From positions 248,001 to 312,000 of the forward strand of contig NZ_KB913031.1 in assembly GCF_000384155.1 (NCBI RefSeq): a DNA stretch of 64,000 nt. Reading direction: 5' to 3'. Numbering within the stretch: position 1 is the first letter of the stretch; each line of letters begins with the position of its first letter. Both the position numbers and the translations under genes were made by a program. Shown here piece after piece: positions 1 through 7,175 of the stretch. This stretch comes from Methylophilus sp. 42. GTDB taxonomy: Bacteria > Pseudomonadota > Gammaproteobacteria > Burkholderiales > Methylophilaceae. The notes below the pieces were generated by a model. The model ran no database searches, was not told the DNA's origin, and saw only the letters and a program-made list of their open reading frames with translations.

Positions 1-201
1 AAATTGGGGTGTAACGAAGGCCAGGGTTACTTTATTGGCAAGCCGATGCCGGAAAAAGACTTTTCCATCTGGCTGGAGCGCTGGGAAGGCCAAAACGAGA
101 TCGACATTGATATCGGCGATGACTTATCCTACGACATTAATCCGCTGGAGATTGACCCGCAAGCACAAGACCCTTTCAAGCTGGATAATCTCGGCGAATA
201 A
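1..201 (+). CDS. EAL-domain protein, C-terminal end only (c-di-GMP phosphodiesterase family)
   Basis: The window opens inside this gene; frame 1 is open from base 1 to the TAA at 199-201, leaving 66 residues. The tail contains GCNEGQGYFIGKPMP, the segment that closes an EAL TIM barrel (G-C-x-x-x-Q-G-Y, then K/R-P). EAL proteins hydrolyse cyclic di-GMP in the cytoplasm or at the inner membrane and lower biofilm signalling. The catalytic ExL and metal-binding residues lie upstream of the window, so activity cannot be judged. After the barrel come about 35 residues rich in Asp and Glu, a family-variable extension. A hairpin terminator follows 18 bases after the stop, so this is the end of its transcript. 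Confidence 0.85.
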   Translation, partial: KLGCNEGQGYFIGKPMPEKDFSIWLERWEGQNEIDIDIGDDLSYDINPLEIDPQAQDPFKLDNLGE

Positions 202-219
202 ACTTGGTTTGCCGGCAAG

Positions 220-246
220 AGCCTCACTGCATAGTGGGGCTTTTTT
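220..246 (+). terminator. Rho-independent terminator after the EAL gene
   Basis: Arms AGCCTCACT (220-228) and AGTGGGGCT (233-241) pair across a 4-base loop with one G-T pair, followed directly by six T. Confidence 0.8.
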
Positions 247-416
247 ATGCCTGGCGATAAATTTTACTTATATGCTGGATAAAAACATTCAACTTTATTT
301 CAGCAAATATCGGGTTTATGATGGTTTCTCATGCTTACAGGAGATTGAAATGAGCCAGATCAGAATGCATAAAAAAGCAAACTTCATTGTTCACTATGTG
401 ATCAATTATTTTCATA

Positions 417-462
417 AATAGATTTTAAATCTATTGCTATTATATAGTGTGCTATTTATAAT
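417..462 (+). promoter_or_regulatory. Promoter and palindromic operator of the ohrR-type gene
   Basis: A perfect palindrome at 417-435 (AATAGATTT, one central T, AAATCTATT) overlaps the start of a promoter: TTGCTA at 434-439, a 17-base spacer and TATAAT at 457-462. OhrR/MarR dimers bind AT-rich dyads of this size, and a site on the -35 box fits autorepression. Transcription would begin near base 469, two bases before the ATG at 471, so the message is probably leaderless; no Shine-Dalgarno sequence is seen. The link to the adjacent regulator is inference. Confidence 0.6.
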
Positions 463-470
463 CGATGCAT

Positions 471-923
471 ATGAATGAGATTGTGAAAAGCAAAACCCCG
501 ATATTGCAAGACCAGCTATGTTTCTCGGTATATTCGCTGTCACTGGCGATCAACAAGGTCTATCGGCCGTTGTTAAAAAAGCTGGATCTCACTTATTCAC
601 AGTATTTGGTCATGCTGGTATTGTGGGAAAGTGATCAACGTACGGTCAGTGATATCGGTGAGCAGTTATTTTTAGACTCGGCGACGTTAACGCCGTTGTT
701 GAAACGGCTGGAATCTGCTGCGCTGGTGCAACGCATCCGTTCCAGCCAGGATGAGCGCCAGGTGATTATCTGCCTGACAGAGCAAGGACGGCAGTTGCGC
801 CAGCAGGCGGCCGGCATGATGGATGACATGCTGTGTGCCATGGGCTGTTCACTGGAGGAACTTGGTGCATTGCGTGAGCGGCTGAATAGCTTGCGTAATC
901 ATTTGATTCAGCATGTTGCCTAA
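471..923 (+). CDS. ohrR: OhrR-type MarR family organic-peroxide sensor/repressor
   Basis: A 150-residue winged-helix regulator that aligns with OhrR over its whole length. From the ATG at 471 the reactive cysteine is C17 (QLCFSVYS), and the two tyrosines that hydrogen-bond it in Bacillus OhrR are present at Y31 and Y42 with the same spacing (Cys +14, +25). The DNA-binding wing is around LFLDSATLTPLLKRLE, followed by the DER motif of MarR proteins. Extra cysteines at C122 and C126 could form the inter-subunit disulfide of 2-Cys OhrR. Known members release DNA when C17 is oxidised by organic hydroperoxide. No ohr gene adjoins it; the catalase-family gene downstream is the likely target. An in-frame ATG at 465 lies only 2 bases behind the -10 box, so 471 is preferred. 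Confidence 0.8.
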   Translation: MNEIVKSKTPILQDQLCFSVYSLSLAINKVYRPLLKKLDLTYSQYLVMLVLWESDQRTVSDIGEQLFLDSATLTPLLKRLESAALVQRIRSSQDERQVIICLTEQGRQLRQQAAGMMDDMLCAMGCSLEELGALRERLNSLRNHLIQHVA

Positions 924-959
924 GCCCCGGGCAACTTAAAAAAGCGGGTGTTCATTTTT

Positions 960-988
960 TTGACATTTAAGTAGTGCACGATTTAATT
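960..988 (+). promoter_or_regulatory. Likely sigma-70 promoter of the catalase-family gene
   Basis: TTGACA at 960-965, a 17-base spacer and TTAATT at 983-988. The palindrome in front of ohrR is not repeated here, so control by OhrR is not shown by the sequence. Confidence 0.5.
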
Positions 989-1030
989 TTGTGTGATCAT
1001 TTTTTTAAATTTTAGTGAAAGGGAATGAAG

Positions 1031-2020
1031 ATGAAAACAAGAGCAATCCTGAGCGCGTTGTTCGCTGCCGCTTTTGCCACCGCGAATCCAGCATGGGCCG
1101 ATGATAAACCCGTGACTGAGCAATTAGTCGATACCTTGACAACGCTCTCCGGCGGCCCGCATGCGGGCTATCGCGCCAACCACGCCAAGGGTGTGCTGGT
1201 TGAGGGCACGTTTACACCGACTGCGCAGGCGGCAGGCATTAGCCAGGCGGCGCATTTCCAGAAAGTCTCGCCGGTGCTGGTGCGTTTTTCAAACGCGACT
1301 GGGGTGCCTAATATTCCCGATGCCAATGGCAACGCTTTTCCTAAAGGCATCGCGATTCGCTTTCAATTGCCAGATGGTACGGCGACTGACATTGTGAGTA
1401 TTTCGGTCAATGGTTTTCCGGCAGCGACACCTGAGGATTTTCTGGGCTTGCTGAATGCAGTGCGTGATTCAGCAGGCAGCACGGCCAAACCTAGCCCAGT
1501 GGAACAATTTTTAGGTACGCATCCGGCAGCCCTTAAATTTGTGACCACCCCGAAACCAGCACCGGTGAGTTTTGCCACCCAGCCATTTTTTGGGGTGAAT
1601 GCATTTGCATTCACGAATGCTGCTGGTAAATCAGTCTACGGTCGTTATCAGATTGTGCCTGTCGCCGGTGCGCAATATTTAAGCAAGGAAGCCACGGATA
1701 AGGCAGCGCCAGATTACCTGATGACCGATATTGTGGAACGCGTACAGGCCAAAGGTGTGCAATACAAAATATTGCTGCAATTGGCAGAGCAGGGCGATGA
1801 AGTGAATAACGCGACCGTGGCATGGCCGGATAGCCGTAAAACGGTAGAGTTGGGCACGTTAACACTCAATAAAGCCGTGGCTGATAGTAAAGCGGCAGAG
1901 AAGCCGATCATGTTTAACCCCTTACAGCTGACGGACGGCATTGCGCCTAGCCAGGATCCTATCTTGCTGGCACGCCCTACAGCTTATGCGGTGAGTTTCG
2001 GCAGGAGACTTGCACACTAA
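1031..2020 (+). CDS. Periplasmic catalase-family peroxidase (SrpA-like)
   Basis: A short heme catalase-fold protein of 329 residues, much smaller than a true catalase (about 480 or more). The N-terminus is a signal peptide ending near AWA-DD, so it acts in the periplasm. The distal heme histidine is H51 in RANHAKGVLVEGTF. The proximal tyrosine is Y319 in ARPTAYAVSFGRR near the C-terminus, where catalases carry RxxxYxxxxxRR. SrpA-like members lack the large catalase extensions and probably act as peroxidases rather than fast catalases; the substrate is unknown. The start at 1031 has AAAGGG seven bases upstream; the ATG at 1025 touches that site. It lies just after the peroxide sensor ohrR, which suggests a peroxide-inducible role. 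Confidence 0.82.
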   Translation: MKTRAILSALFAAAFATANPAWADDKPVTEQLVDTLTTLSGGPHAGYRANHAKGVLVEGTFTPTAQAAGISQAAHFQKVSPVLVRFSNATGVPNIPDANGNAFPKGIAIRFQLPDGTATDIVSISVNGFPAATPEDFLGLLNAVRDSAGSTAKPSPVEQFLGTHPAALKFVTTPKPAPVSFATQPFFGVNAFAFTNAAGKSVYGRYQIVPVAGAQYLSKEATDKAAPDYLMTDIVERVQAKGVQYKILLQLAEQGDEVNNATVAWPDSRKTVELGTLTLNKAVADSKAAEKPIMFNPLQLTDGIAPSQDPILLARPTAYAVSFGRRLAH

Positions 2021-2044
2021 GTTTAGCGAGTAGCTGCAAGAGAC

Positions 2045-2077
2045 AAAGCGCTGGCCCTAATAGGTCAGCGCTTTTTT
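2045..2077. terminator. Bidirectional terminator between the convergent catalase gene and msrB
   Basis: AAGCGCTGGCC pairs with GGTCAGCGCTT around a short AT loop. T runs follow on the plus strand and A runs precede it, so it can serve both converging genes. It overlaps the last base or two of msrB. Confidence 0.75.
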
Positions 2078-2522
2078 AATGGGCGACAAAAGTAATGGCT
2101 TTACCATTAATGCAATAACGCAGGCCACTGTCTGTTTTGCCATCTGGAAACACATGCCCCAGATGCGCGTCACACACATTACATTTCACCTCAACGCGCT
2201 GCATGCCGTGACTCTCATCGGCAAAGTAGGCGATCGCATTGCTGGCCAACGGTTGGTCAAATGAGGGCCAGCCGGAAGCGGATTCAAATTTCTGCCCGGA
2301 ATCAAACAGCACTTGCTCGCAACAGGTACAGGCGTAACGCCCTGGCGTGAAAGCGACACACATTTCTGACGAAAATGGCCGCTCGGTCGCACTCAGGCGC
2401 GTGATTGCGAATACTTCGTCATCCAGAATCTCGCGCCAGGCACGGATGGATTTCTGTAATTTGTGATCGGGGGCCAGGTTTCCTTCCCTGGCAAGTTTCA
2501 GGATATCTTTCCATTTCAACAT
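2076..2522 (-). CDS. msrB: Peptide-methionine (R)-S-oxide reductase MsrB
   Basis: Reduces methionine-R-sulfoxide in oxidised proteins, using thioredoxin. The zinc site is two CxxC pairs, C65/C68 (YACTCC) and C114/C117 (CNVC). The catalytic cysteine is C137 in GLRYCINGKA, where the usual motif is RYCxN. C55 and C67 are candidates for a resolving cysteine. At 148 residues it carries about 30 residues more at the N-terminus (MLKWKDILKLAREGN...) than the usual MsrB domain, which normally begins close to the TERPFS segment; this leader has no signal peptide features. Its place next to OhrR and a periplasmic peroxidase makes an oxidative-stress neighbourhood, although it is transcribed towards them. 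Confidence 0.93.
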   Translation of the reverse strand: MLKWKDILKLAREGNLAPDHKLQKSIRAWREILDDEVFAITRLSATERPFSSEMCVAFTPGRYACTCCEQVLFDSGQKFESASGWPSFDQPLASNAIAYFADESHGMQRVEVKCNVCDAHLGHVFPDGKTDSGLRYCINGKAITFVAH

Positions 2523-2684
2523 GATGTTAATCCATTAGCGATGATGCACGGCACAGACGACAAAAAATGCTAAACCAGTGGTTTCCCATGTCTTTTTCAA
2601 ACATACAGGTGCTGCACTGGCAGATAGACTACAGACTATCGAGTATAACATTATCGCAATGGTTCGCCAGGCAGGAGACTTCCC

Positions 2685-3608
2685 TTGATCGTCAGACCCA
2701 GACCACATTTGTTAGAGCTGTTTTTTATCATCAAAGGCTCGATCGTGCTCAGAATCATGCCCTTGCTGGTGTTCGTGGCAACGCTGTCCGCCGCGGTGGT
2801 GTCTGTGTACACCTTGAAGCCCGACTGGTTACCCAAGTTTGATGGTGGACCGTTTGCCCTGCTGGGCATTACCTTGTCCATTTTCCTCGCTTTTAGAAAC
2901 AATGCCTGTTATGAGCGCTGGTGGGAGGCGAGAAAAATTTGGGGCGAATTTATGCTGACAGCCAGAAACCTGGCGCGTTTAAGCCAGATTCTAGATCACC
3001 TGGATGGCAGCCTAAGCCCGTCACGTAGACAGCTTCTGGAGCACAACATCGCTTACGCGCATGCGCTGCTCATGCAGCTCAGGCCAGGTGATCAATTGCC
3101 AAAAATAACACGGTTGTTGCCTGCGGCAACTGCTAGCGCATTTACCCAGAGTAAAAATCCACCGGAGGTCATTTTGCGCGCGATGGAGCGTATCTTGATC
3201 GAAGCGTTAAGGGATGGTCGAATTCAGCCTATCCAATTTAACCTGCTTGAGGAATTAATTCAGAAATTGGCACTGACTCAGGCCGCTTGTGAGCGTATTC
3301 AGAACACGCCGATTCCCTTTGGCTATACCTTGCTTTTGCATCGCACGGCTTATACATTTTGCTTTTTAATGCCATTTGGTTTTGCCAACACCTTGGGCTG
3401 GGCAACACCCTTTGTGACCGCACTAGCCGCCTACACCTTGTTTGGGCTGGATGCCTTGGGTAACGAACTGGAGGAGCCTTTCGCGCCAATTGCCAACGCA
3501 TTACCGATTAACGCACTGACCGATTTGATTGAGATAGAACTCAGGGAAGCGTTGGGCGATGAGACGCTACCCGCATCGCCAGTGCCGAAAGAATTTGTAC
3601 TCATGTAG
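2685..3608 (+). CDS. Bestrophin-like (UPF0187/YneE family) membrane channel
   Basis: A 307-residue integral membrane protein. The pattern LGITLSIFLAFRNNACYERWWEARKIWGE near residues 60-90 is the diagnostic start of the bestrophin fold (FRxNxAYxRWWEGRxxWG), and the C-terminal half has FGYTLLLHR and a DALGNELEEPF segment that also match the family. Bacterial bestrophins form pentameric ion channels in the inner membrane; ion selectivity cannot be read from sequence. The chosen TTG start at 2685 has AGGAGA 6 bases upstream, and no in-frame ATG comes before the first helix. It is a single gene, with a decayed gene on the other strand behind it. Confidence 0.85.
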   Translation: MIVRPRPHLLELFFIIKGSIVLRIMPLLVFVATLSAAVVSVYTLKPDWLPKFDGGPFALLGITLSIFLAFRNNACYERWWEARKIWGEFMLTARNLARLSQILDHLDGSLSPSRRQLLEHNIAYAHALLMQLRPGDQLPKITRLLPAATASAFTQSKNPPEVILRAMERILIEALRDGRIQPIQFNLLEELIQKLALTQAACERIQNTPIPFGYTLLLHRTAYTFCFLMPFGFANTLGWATPFVTALAAYTLFGLDALGNELEEPFAPIANALPINALTDLIEIELREALGDETLPASPVPKEFVLM

Positions 3609-3620
3609 CGCACGTCATTG

Positions 3621-3788
3621 CTAAAGCGACTCTAGAAGTTTCAGCAGGGTTGCCCGCTCTTCTTTACTCAGGTGGAGAAAGCGCATTCTGGCCGTATCGG
3701 CTTCACCGCCATGCCATAGTGGCGGCGTGCGCCACTCGCGTCCAAGTGCGTAATTCATTGGTATGGCATTTTGGATTTCCAGCCGAAT
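3621..3788 (-). pseudogene. Remnant of a di-heme thiol-oxidoreductase/peroxidase-like gene (DUF1111), internally deleted
   Basis: Reading the minus strand from an in-frame TAA at 3789-3791 to the TAG at 3621-3623 gives 55 residues including GREWRTPPLW, then HGGEADTARMRFL, and an ending LLKLLESL. In DUF1111 di-heme proteins the REWRTPPLW segment and the ILWHGGEA segment are both conserved but are separated by roughly 30 residues holding LHDGRAR. Here they are joined directly at the shared LW, so the fragment has lost its N-terminal heme domains and an internal piece. There is no start codon or ribosome site. This is gene debris at the left edge of the accessory block. Confidence 0.6.
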
Positions 3789-3819
3789 TTAGCTATTCCT
3801 CAATAGGATTAATGCGATG

Positions 3820-3847
3820 TTCGCTATATACTAATGGATATAACGAT
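3820..3847 (+). promoter_or_regulatory. Mo-box-like operator upstream of the binding protein/TonB receptor pair
   Basis: Half-sites TTCGCTATATA and GATATAACGAT are separated by exactly 6 bases. The published ModE/MopA/MopB Mo-box is ATCGCTATATA, N6, TATATAACGAT, so each half matches at 10 and 10 of 11 positions. A possible -10 box TATACT (3827-3832) lies inside the left arm and the ATG of the next gene follows 42 bases later, a placement that fits repression by molybdate-loaded ModE. Regulation by molybdenum or tungsten is inferred from the motif. Confidence 0.72.
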
Positions 3848-3888
3848 CAGCCATTCGGGCGGACACCACTTTTTAAAAAGGATAGACC

Positions 3889-4731
3889 ATGAAAGCTTGC
3901 CGCGGGTATCTTGCCATCCTGCTGGCGATTTGCTTGGCGACGAGTGAAGCAGCACAGGATACGACTGCCGAGGCGCGGGTCAAGGTGGCCGTGGTAGGCG
4001 GGCTGGTGCTTTCGGGCGTCTGGCCCGCTCTTGCCAAGCGCGCCGGCAAGGCAACCGGCCTTGTGATTGAGACTGTAGCTGCGGCTCCCAAAGAAGGCGT
4101 GGTACCCATCTTTCGCGATGGTGAGGCCGATTTATTGCTGATTCATGGCAGCGATGAGACCTACGGCCTGTTAGCTGCCGGAGTGGCTGCGCCGTTACGT
4201 GCCTGGGCCATGAATGAGCATGTGATCGTCGGGCCCAATGATGATCCAGCCAAGGTGGCCGAGGCACCGGATGCTGCCGAGGCCATGCGCCGTATCGTAG
4301 CCGCCGACGCGCCCCTGATCGGCTTCCGTGATCCCGGTAGCTTTGGCATCGTGCACGGCCTGTTCCGTTCCCTTGGCCTTCGACCGGGGCCACGCCAGCA
4401 GTTATACGACGATGCCGAGTCGCCCCAGCAGGTGCTGCGCTCCGCCGTCGACAAGCATGGTTACGCGGTGGTTGGCCACATTCCTGTGGCATTCGGCAAG
4501 ATGCCAAGCAAAGGCATGGCGGTGTTGCTCAAGGGTGATCCGGCCATGCGCCGGGTATATGTGGTGGTTGAGCCGGGGCCTCGTCACCCAGCAAATACAC
4601 GCCAACGTGAACTTGCCCGGCAACTTGCAGATTACCTCGTCAGCCACGCTGGCCAAGCCGATCTGGTGGCTGCCGACAAAGAAGCTGGAGGCCCTTGGGT
4701 GTTCCCGCTACCGGCGGCTGACACGCATTGA
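3889..4731 (+). CDS. Periplasmic substrate-binding protein, tungstate/molybdate (TupA-like) superfamily, ligand uncertain
   Basis: 280 residues with a signal peptide ending near residue 21 (ATSEA-AQ). The segment FRDGEADLLLIHG followed by MNEHVIVGPNDDPAK matches the TupA family pattern (GDADVLLVHA ... NDFVIVGPxxDPA), and GFRDPGSFGIVHGLF is the second-lobe ligand loop. The TTTS motif that contacts the oxyanion near the N-terminus of TupA is absent; the equivalent stretch reads VAVVGGLVLSG. The ligand may therefore not be free tungstate. No ABC permease or ATPase gene is nearby. A TonB receptor gene begins 51 bases downstream without a terminator, so the two are probably cotranscribed from the Mo-box promoter. 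The gene is richer in GC than the receptor gene that follows. Confidence 0.75.
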   Translation: MKACRGYLAILLAICLATSEAAQDTTAEARVKVAVVGGLVLSGVWPALAKRAGKATGLVIETVAAAPKEGVVPIFRDGEADLLLIHGSDETYGLLAAGVAAPLRAWAMNEHVIVGPNDDPAKVAEAPDAAEAMRRIVAADAPLIGFRDPGSFGIVHGLFRSLGLRPGPRQQLYDDAESPQQVLRSAVDKHGYAVVGHIPVAFGKMPSKGMAVLLKGDPAMRRVYVVVEPGPRHPANTRQRELARQLADYLVSHAGQADLVAADKEAGGPWVFPLPAADTH

Positions 4732-4782
4732 TTTCGTTAACCATACTCGTATAAGTATTCACTACGCGTAGGGAGCGATTTC

Positions 4783-6903
4783 GTGAAAGGTATCAAACTT
4801 TTTTTTCTTACAGCCCTGCTGGCTTTCGCCTTTGCCGTGCCCGCCGCAGAGGAAGGTAATACAGGTGCTGGCCATATAGAGCTGAGTGATGTCGTAGTCA
4901 CAGGTAAAAAGCTTAATCCACTCGCAATCCCCGTGAAATCAACGGTTGTGACGGCGGAAGAGATCAAGGCCAAAGGGGCGCAAACGGTAGATGAGGCCGT
5001 GAAGGATGTCGCAGGTCTGTACGTGACCGGCAGCAATGTGAAGGGGCGAAAGGTATCGCAGATACGCGGTAGCGATGCCAATAGCACCAAGGTCATTATC
5101 GATGGAGTGATGATCAACGGCGGCGGGGACGCAAGAATCGATTTGTCTATCATCCCCACTGACAACATTGAGAAAATCGAAATATTCAAGGGGCCTGTTC
5201 CCGTCATTTACGGCAGCAATGCGCCCGGTGGCGTGATATTCATCACAACGAAAAATGCCAGCGGAAAACTTTCCGGCTCGCTGGGGCTAGCTAAGGGAAG
5301 CTGGGGTTCAGAAATATATTCGGCCTCGCTGGCTGGAGGCACCGAAAATGTCAGCTATTACCTTGGCGCGAAGCTGAGCAGCACAGATGGCTATGACGAC
5401 AATCCGAATAACATCGGGGGCTTTAAAAGCCATACGGCCGAAGACTCGCAATACCTCAACGGAAAACTGAAGTGGGATATCAATCCAAAGGCTTCTCTTA
5501 CTGTGTTCGGATCACATTCGGAAACGACGAGGCAATTGCCGAACCGATATAACGCAACAGCTCGTGTGGGGTATCCCGGTGGGGGCAGTACACTGACGAT
5601 GCAAAACAATTATTTCGGTGGGGGCGCCACCGGTGGTGGTCCCACTTATGACTGGGGATATGACCCTATCAAGGAGTCATATTTGGGCACCGTATATAAC
5701 CAGAAGCTGAACGAAAATAACGATATCAGTTTGAAAGTTTTTCGGTCCGAATTAAGTAGTTTGCTCACAACATCCGGTTTCCAGCAAATAGACTGGAGTG
5801 GCAATACGAGTGGCTATGAATTGCAACACACGATCAGAATCGGCAAAGCCAATACAGCCACTTGGGGGTATACGGAAGAAAGACGGCGCTTTGAGGAGCA
5901 AACCCCTCTGCCACCAGGCACTCCACCGGTGACTTATGCCAGTGGCGACTACAATTACACAGCCAAGAGTTATTATCTGCAAGACGTGTGGAATATCACC
6001 CGCCAACTCAGTATGAGCTTAGGCTTTCGGCACAACGAAGTCGAAGATCATGTCGCCGTCAAGAACGTCACATGGACGAGACCAGCCAATAAAGAGCAGA
6101 AAGGTGTGTACTCATCCGACGATCCAGTGTTGGCTTTGAATTTCAGGCCAATCGAAAGTATTGCGCTACGTGCTTCCATCGGGAAGAGTTTCAGAGCCCC
6201 CACCGCGATGGAAAGATCTGCACCCGCACTGGTTCCGCTGAATAGTGGAGGAACGATTATTCCTTACTTCGGTGCGACTGTTTTGCCAGAAGTAGGTCTC
6301 AATCGTGAGGTTGGGGTAGAGACTTTAACAGACTTTGGACTCAGGTTCGGCCTGACGGGGTTCAACCGGCGCATTACGAACATGATCAAAGGTGCCGGTG
6401 GCGGTGGCGGACACACCCAGTACTTCAACATACCCGAAGTTGAAATGCTGGGCTACGAGACGGAAGTTAGCCAAATGGTTGGCGAAAGCATTAAGGTATT
6501 TGCAAATTACTCTTATACGAATGCTTATGACACGGCGATGAAATTGCAAGTGGCCGATATTCCATTGCGTAAATACTCGTATGGCGTCAATTACACCGGG
6601 AGCAGCTTCACCGCACATGTGAACGTAAATTATGTTGGGCCGGTGAGAAGCATGTATAGCCAGGGTAGCGGTAACGCCAGTAGTGATGGAAATTACACTA
6701 ATGTGGTGAATGGTGTCGCTACTTATTTCGGAACCCAGAATTTACCGGACTACCATGTGGTTGATTTGAAGGTGAATAAGACCGTGGGAAACAACGACTA
6801 CTACGTCAAGGTTCTAAACCTGTTCAATAAAGAATATTACACCGCGGCATATCTTGTTGCACCGGGTCGGTATGCAGAGGTTGGCGTCACGTTCAAATTT
6901 TAG
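4783..6903 (+). CDS. TonB-dependent outer-membrane receptor
   Basis: 706 residues: a signal peptide to about residue 22, a TonB box (ELSDVVVTGKK, residues about 33-43), a plug domain to about residue 155 (AGLYVTGSN..., IRG, IIDGVMING, EKIEIFKGPVPVIYGSNAPGGVI), then a 22-strand barrel ending in GVTFKF with the C-terminal Phe used by the Bam machine. Such receptors import scarce metal complexes or cofactors across the outer membrane using TonB-ExbBD energy. Start is GTG at 4783 with GGGAG about 8 bases upstream. Being coupled to a TupA-like binding protein and a Mo-box, it may take up a molybdenum or tungsten species, perhaps a chelate; that is inference. There is no iron-type (Fur) site visible. 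Confidence 0.9.
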   Translation: MKGIKLFFLTALLAFAFAVPAAEEGNTGAGHIELSDVVVTGKKLNPLAIPVKSTVVTAEEIKAKGAQTVDEAVKDVAGLYVTGSNVKGRKVSQIRGSDANSTKVIIDGVMINGGGDARIDLSIIPTDNIEKIEIFKGPVPVIYGSNAPGGVIFITTKNASGKLSGSLGLAKGSWGSEIYSASLAGGTENVSYYLGAKLSSTDGYDDNPNNIGGFKSHTAEDSQYLNGKLKWDINPKASLTVFGSHSETTRQLPNRYNATARVGYPGGGSTLTMQNNYFGGGATGGGPTYDWGYDPIKESYLGTVYNQKLNENNDISLKVFRSELSSLLTTSGFQQIDWSGNTSGYELQHTIRIGKANTATWGYTEERRRFEEQTPLPPGTPPVTYASGDYNYTAKSYYLQDVWNITRQLSMSLGFRHNEVEDHVAVKNVTWTRPANKEQKGVYSSDDPVLALNFRPIESIALRASIGKSFRAPTAMERSAPALVPLNSGGTIIPYFGATVLPEVGLNREVGVETLTDFGLRFGLTGFNRRITNMIKGAGGGGGHTQYFNIPEVEMLGYETEVSQMVGESIKVFANYSYTNAYDTAMKLQVADIPLRKYSYGVNYTGSSFTAHVNVNYVGPVRSMYSQGSGNASSDGNYTNVVNGVATYFGTQNLPDYHVVDLKVNKTVGNNDYYVKVLNLFNKEYYTAAYLVAPGRYAEVGVTFKF

Positions 6904-7077
6904 ATGAGCCTCTATTCATGACGATCAATATCGGAATGCATCTCGGCATCTTGAATTCCAGCGATCTGCGGGCCTGGTCGGTATACACCTAGATTCTGGG
7001 CGGTTTAGTCAACATCCGCTTCGTTACATTGCCACAATCATAGGGAACTAACCAATCCAAGCAAAAAACTCAGGTGG

Positions 7078-7115
7078 TATCGCTATATACGATCGTATAT
7101 AGCGATATGTATAAT
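7078..7115 (+). promoter_or_regulatory. Perfect Mo-box palindrome with adjoining -10 box, upstream of the PEP-CTERM gene
   Basis: Bases 7078-7107 form a perfect 30-base palindrome. Inside it ATCGCTATATA (7079-7089), six bases, and TATATAGCGAT (7096-7106) fit the Mo-box consensus, with fully symmetric arms. A consensus TATAAT lies at 7110-7115, 2 bases after the palindrome, so a bound dimer would cover the -35 region. This placement predicts repression when the regulator holds molybdate or tungstate. Confidence 0.8.
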
Positions 7116-7175
7116 GCATCTAGGGGAGCAATATAAGTCCCATTCATTTTCTCAACAACGAGTAGGAGTCTTAAA

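Noticed and set aside
35-421. A 128-codon frame overlapping the EAL gene end
   Set aside because: It runs out of phase with the EAL domain, through the terminator at 220-246, and its translation has no protein-like features.
4732-4782. A possible third Mo-box in front of the TonB receptor (ATACTCGTATAAGTAT region)
   Set aside because: The stretch is not a palindrome and does not keep the half-site and 6-base spacing; cotranscription with the binding-protein gene explains control without it.
6918-6992. A 24-codon frame in the gap between the TonB gene and the second Mo-box
   Set aside because: No ribosome site, no recognisable motif and no terminator; probably chance.
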